Below are positions 62,044-64,000 of a stretch of DNA of 64,000 nucleotides, piece after piece. Numbering within the stretch: position 1 is the first letter of the stretch; each line of letters opens with the position of its first letter. The stretch is from Nitrosopumilus sp. (GTDB lineage: Archaea; Thermoproteota; Nitrososphaeria; Nitrososphaerales; Nitrosopumilaceae): positions 724,204-788,203 of the forward strand of contig NZ_JAILWC010000001.1 of assembly GCF_025699125.1 (NCBI RefSeq), in the 5' to 3' direction. Position numbers and translations under genes: made by a program. Below the pieces are notes generated by a model, which was not told the DNA's origin, searched no databases, and saw only the letters and a list, made by a program, of their open reading frames with translations.

Positions 62044-63063
62044 GTGTCATCAAACATCATGATGGCAGCAGATGCGGGTGCAACAGTTCTAGAAACAAAT
62101 GATAGCGATCCAATGAAGCCAGATAAAACAAAAACAAAGTTTGATGTGATTATTATAGGTGCAGGACCTTCTGGATACACAGCAGGAATTTATTGCTCCA
62201 GAGCAGGTTATGACACATTAATTTTATCAGGAATACTTCCAGGAGGTCAATTAGTAAACACGACAGAAGTTGAAAATTATCCCGGATTTGAAAATGGAAT
62301 AATGGGACCAGATTTGATGATAGATATGAGAAAGCAAACTCAAAGGATGGGCACTACAATTATTGATGATGAGGCAGTAGATGTTGATTTCAGAAGAAAA
62401 CCATTCAAAGTTTTAACTGCATCCGAAGAGTATGAAGGGCGTGCAGTAATTATTGCAACTGGTGCAAATCCAAGAAAAATGGGATTGGAAGGCGAACAAA
62501 AATTTGCAGGTAAAGGGGTATCGTATTGTGCCACATGTGACGGACCATTCTTTAGAAATCAAGAGATAGTCGTAGTAGGAGGAGGTGATTCTGCAATTGA
62601 AGAAGCTACGTTTCTTACAAAATTCGGATCAACTATCCACATCGTACATAGACGAGGCGAATTACGTGCAAGCAAAGTAATGCAAGAACGTGCAATGAAT
62701 AATGAAAAAATAAAATTTCATTGGGATTCAGTTGTGACAGATATCAAAGGAGATCAAAAAATGCAGCAGGTGATTTTAAAAAATCTAAAAACAAATGAAG
62801 AAACAGCAATTGATGCTGGAGGTCTTTTTGTTGCAATTGGTCATGAACCCAATACAAAATTATTCAAAGACCAAATTGATTTAGACAAGGAAGGGTATGT
62901 TGTTTTAAAAAATAAAACCCATACAAATGTTGAAGGTGTTTTTGCAGCAGGGGATGTACATGATAGAAATTATAGGCAGGCAATAACGGCTGCAGGATTT
63001 GGATGTATGGCAGCAATTGATGTAGATAAATATCTCACAGAAAGCGCAGATAAGAAAGAATGA
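62044..63063 (+). CDS. trxB: Thioredoxin reductase
   Basis: 339 residues, GTG start (an ATG at 62059 is possible). IIGAGPSGYTAGIY binds FAD, CATCDGPFF holds the redox pair C162/C165, and VVGGGDSAIEEA binds NADPH. Recycles thioredoxin. The N-terminus has an extra 30 residues. The next gene starts in the stop codon (ATGA). Confidence 0.93.
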   Translation: MSSNIMMAADAGATVLETNDSDPMKPDKTKTKFDVIIIGAGPSGYTAGIYCSRAGYDTLILSGILPGGQLVNTTEVENYPGFENGIMGPDLMIDMRKQTQRMGTTIIDDEAVDVDFRRKPFKVLTASEEYEGRAVIIATGANPRKMGLEGEQKFAGKGVSYCATCDGPFFRNQEIVVVGGGDSAIEEATFLTKFGSTIHIVHRRGELRASKVMQERAMNNEKIKFHWDSVVTDIKGDQKMQQVILKNLKTNEETAIDAGGLFVAIGHEPNTKLFKDQIDLDKEGYVVLKNKTHTNVEGVFAAGDVHDRNYRQAITAAGFGCMAAIDVDKYLTESADKKE

Positions 63064-63275
63064 AAAATGCAGAATGTAAAAAGTGTTTAAATAAATTTCA
63101 ACAAAAAGATATCTATACAATTCAACAATTTCAATATAGAAAGATTCCAACTTACAAGTGGTCACTAAATTTTTTCAAAAAATTAGAAATTAATGAATGG
63201 GATTCTTTTTGTGAAAAATGCATAACAGAATATTCTGAAAAATCTAAAGAGGAATGGGATAAATTAAAAGCATAA
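63060..63275 (+). CDS. Small zinc-binding protein coupled to trxB
   Basis: 71 residues. C-K-K-C at 6-9 and C-E-K-C near 51-54 form a likely zinc site. Overlaps trxB by 4 bases. Function unknown, possibly linked to redox control by its position. Confidence 0.65.
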   Translation: MKNAECKKCLNKFQQKDIYTIQQFQYRKIPTYKWSLNFFKKLEINEWDSFCEKCITEYSEKSKEEWDKLKA

Positions 63276-63300
63276 ACTGTTTTGAGAAGGAGATAGTGTA

Positions 63301-63774
63301 ATGAGTGAAAATTTAGAGAACGTTAAAAAATCAATCAAAGAACATAGCGAAAAACTAGCAAAATTAGGAACAGAATTAGCTGAAATCAAGTTTAGTTACA
63401 AGGTTGAAGAAAAACCATCCAAAGAATATTGGGAGAAAAGAATGAAGGAATACAAAAAATATAATGAAAAATGTTTAGAATATTACAATCAAGTTCACTC
63501 GATGATGAATTTAATCAATAAAGAAGAATCACAGATGTTTCTATTACATATAAGCAAATTCAGGCAGCTAGGATTAGAATTATTAGAAATTATGCAGAAA
63601 ATCAAAGATAATCCATCAATTACCGATCCTAAAGATAAGCAGAAGAGTCAATGGAGCAAAGATATCAAAAATAAAATATCTGAACAGAGCAACAAGTGTC
63701 TCAATCATGAAAAAGAGATGAATGGATCATTTAGAAATTTTTATCAAAATGAATTAAAGAAAATTTTGGAATAA
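63301..63774 (+). CDS. Helical coiled-coil protein, hypothetical
   Basis: 157 residues, strongly helical and Lys/Glu-rich with heptad-like spacing. No recognised domain. Follows the small zinc protein by 25 nt. Confidence 0.6.
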   Translation: MSENLENVKKSIKEHSEKLAKLGTELAEIKFSYKVEEKPSKEYWEKRMKEYKKYNEKCLEYYNQVHSMMNLINKEESQMFLLHISKFRQLGLELLEIMQKIKDNPSITDPKDKQKSQWSKDIKNKISEQSNKCLNHEKEMNGSFRNFYQNELKKILE

Positions 63775-63777
63775 AAT

Positions 63778-64000
63778 CTAATAGGCCAAGACAGACATAT
63801 GTTGTGCTTTATTCAGAGCATTTTCAAATTCTTCTTCAGACATGACATTTTGGGATGCATAAACACTTTTGAATTTTCTTCCATCATCTGCAAAAATTCC
63901 CACCACACATGCATCGTCTTTAATAGGATATTTTTTCATACACGCATAGACTGCAGCAGAGGAAGGGCTAATCAAGAGTCGATCTTTTTCGAACACCTCT
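63778..64000 (-). CDS. PLP-dependent enzyme of the cysteine synthase/threonine synthase family, C-terminal end (continues beyond window)
   Basis: The frame is open through the right edge on the minus strand (codons before the GTG at 63996 read through). The segment LLISPSSAAVYACMKKY matches the S/T-P-S-S-A near the C-terminus of fold-type II PLP enzymes such as cysteine synthase. The rest of the gene lies outside the window. Confidence 0.65.
   Translation of the reverse strand, partial: EVFEKDRLLISPSSAAVYACMKKYPIKDDACVVGIFADDGRKFKSVYASQNVMSEEEFENALNKAQHMSVLAY

Noticed and set aside
1-64000. tRNA, rRNA and CRISPR signals
   Set aside because: No T-loop-like tRNA sequence in a foldable context, no rRNA segment and no spaced repeats were found. 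The 30-bp repeats at 11832 are coding and tandem.

Overview
The window is AT-rich archaeal DNA that reads as an ammonia-oxidising Nitrososphaerota (Thaumarchaeota) genome of Nitrosopumilus type. Evidence: a CdvA cell-division protein, an archaeal proteasome beta subunit, TrmI, an MCT-1-like PUA protein, a DRG GTPase, a tandem ThyX-like protein, blue-copper (cupredoxin) proteins, siroheme nitrite/sulfite reductase, many secreted proteins of a thaumarchaeal style, TTG/GTG starts, and TATA boxes about 25 nt before apparently leaderless starts. No rRNA, tRNA or CRISPR array was recognised.

Layout. 1-2940: remains of an integrated element (tyrosine recombinase C-terminus, winged-helix-like regulators, a Cys-rich small protein, a ribbon-helix-helix relic whose start codon is ACG). 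2939-10141: secreted and membrane proteins, a beta-propeller, a multi-wHTH regulator and a cupredoxin operon. 10169-15435: a probable metal (copper?) handling region with a CDF transporter, a Met-rich secreted protein, an HxlR regulator facing a CPAC-type membrane protein, a second cupredoxin, a BNR-type propeller, a hidden 33-residue Cys-rich peptide and a CSSC-type membrane protein. 15643-20246: operon of seven coupled secreted/membrane genes, several starting with M(K/N)(T/S)R. 20588-22850: small zinc protein, UspA, RHH protein, PAS protein. 22852-37305: mostly housekeeping (Acs, CdvA, ThyX-like, MsrB, homoserine dehydrogenase, MCT-1-like, PIN/Mut7-C, PsmB, DoxX, M20 peptidase, NnrD, TrmI) with several very small Cys-rich ORFs and a terminator-bearing RNA candidate.

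37743-44351: response regulator, a structured RNA candidate, a second MKTR operon on the minus strand, ArgS and phosphoglycolate phosphatase. 44458-53035: DUF504 protein, DRG GTPase, a Lys/Ala-rich basic protein made of 69-bp repeats, a long collagen-like protein, a TPR protein, rhodanese plus nitrite/sulfite reductase, and Thi4. 53078-54700: a third MKTR locus ending in a truncated gene remnant. 54886-55930: Fic protein with an inverted repeat around its promoter, and a 30-residue C2H2 zinc finger. 56175-64000: a repeated-domain secreted protein, a malate dehydrogenase family protein, a stress cluster (two UspA, an HPF-like protein, two CBS proteins, thioredoxin reductase) and the end of a PLP enzyme.

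The most unusual content is the set of three MKTR gene arrays. Genes with near-identical 5' ends and unrelated 3' parts are joined by ATGA overlaps. One array lies between two related hairpin elements and another ends in a 10-codon remnant, which suggests cassette-like shuffling. The compact metal operon with the hidden Cys-rich peptide and the structured RNA at 38570-38665 are the next best candidates for undescribed biology. All functional calls are from reading the sequence; no searches were run.
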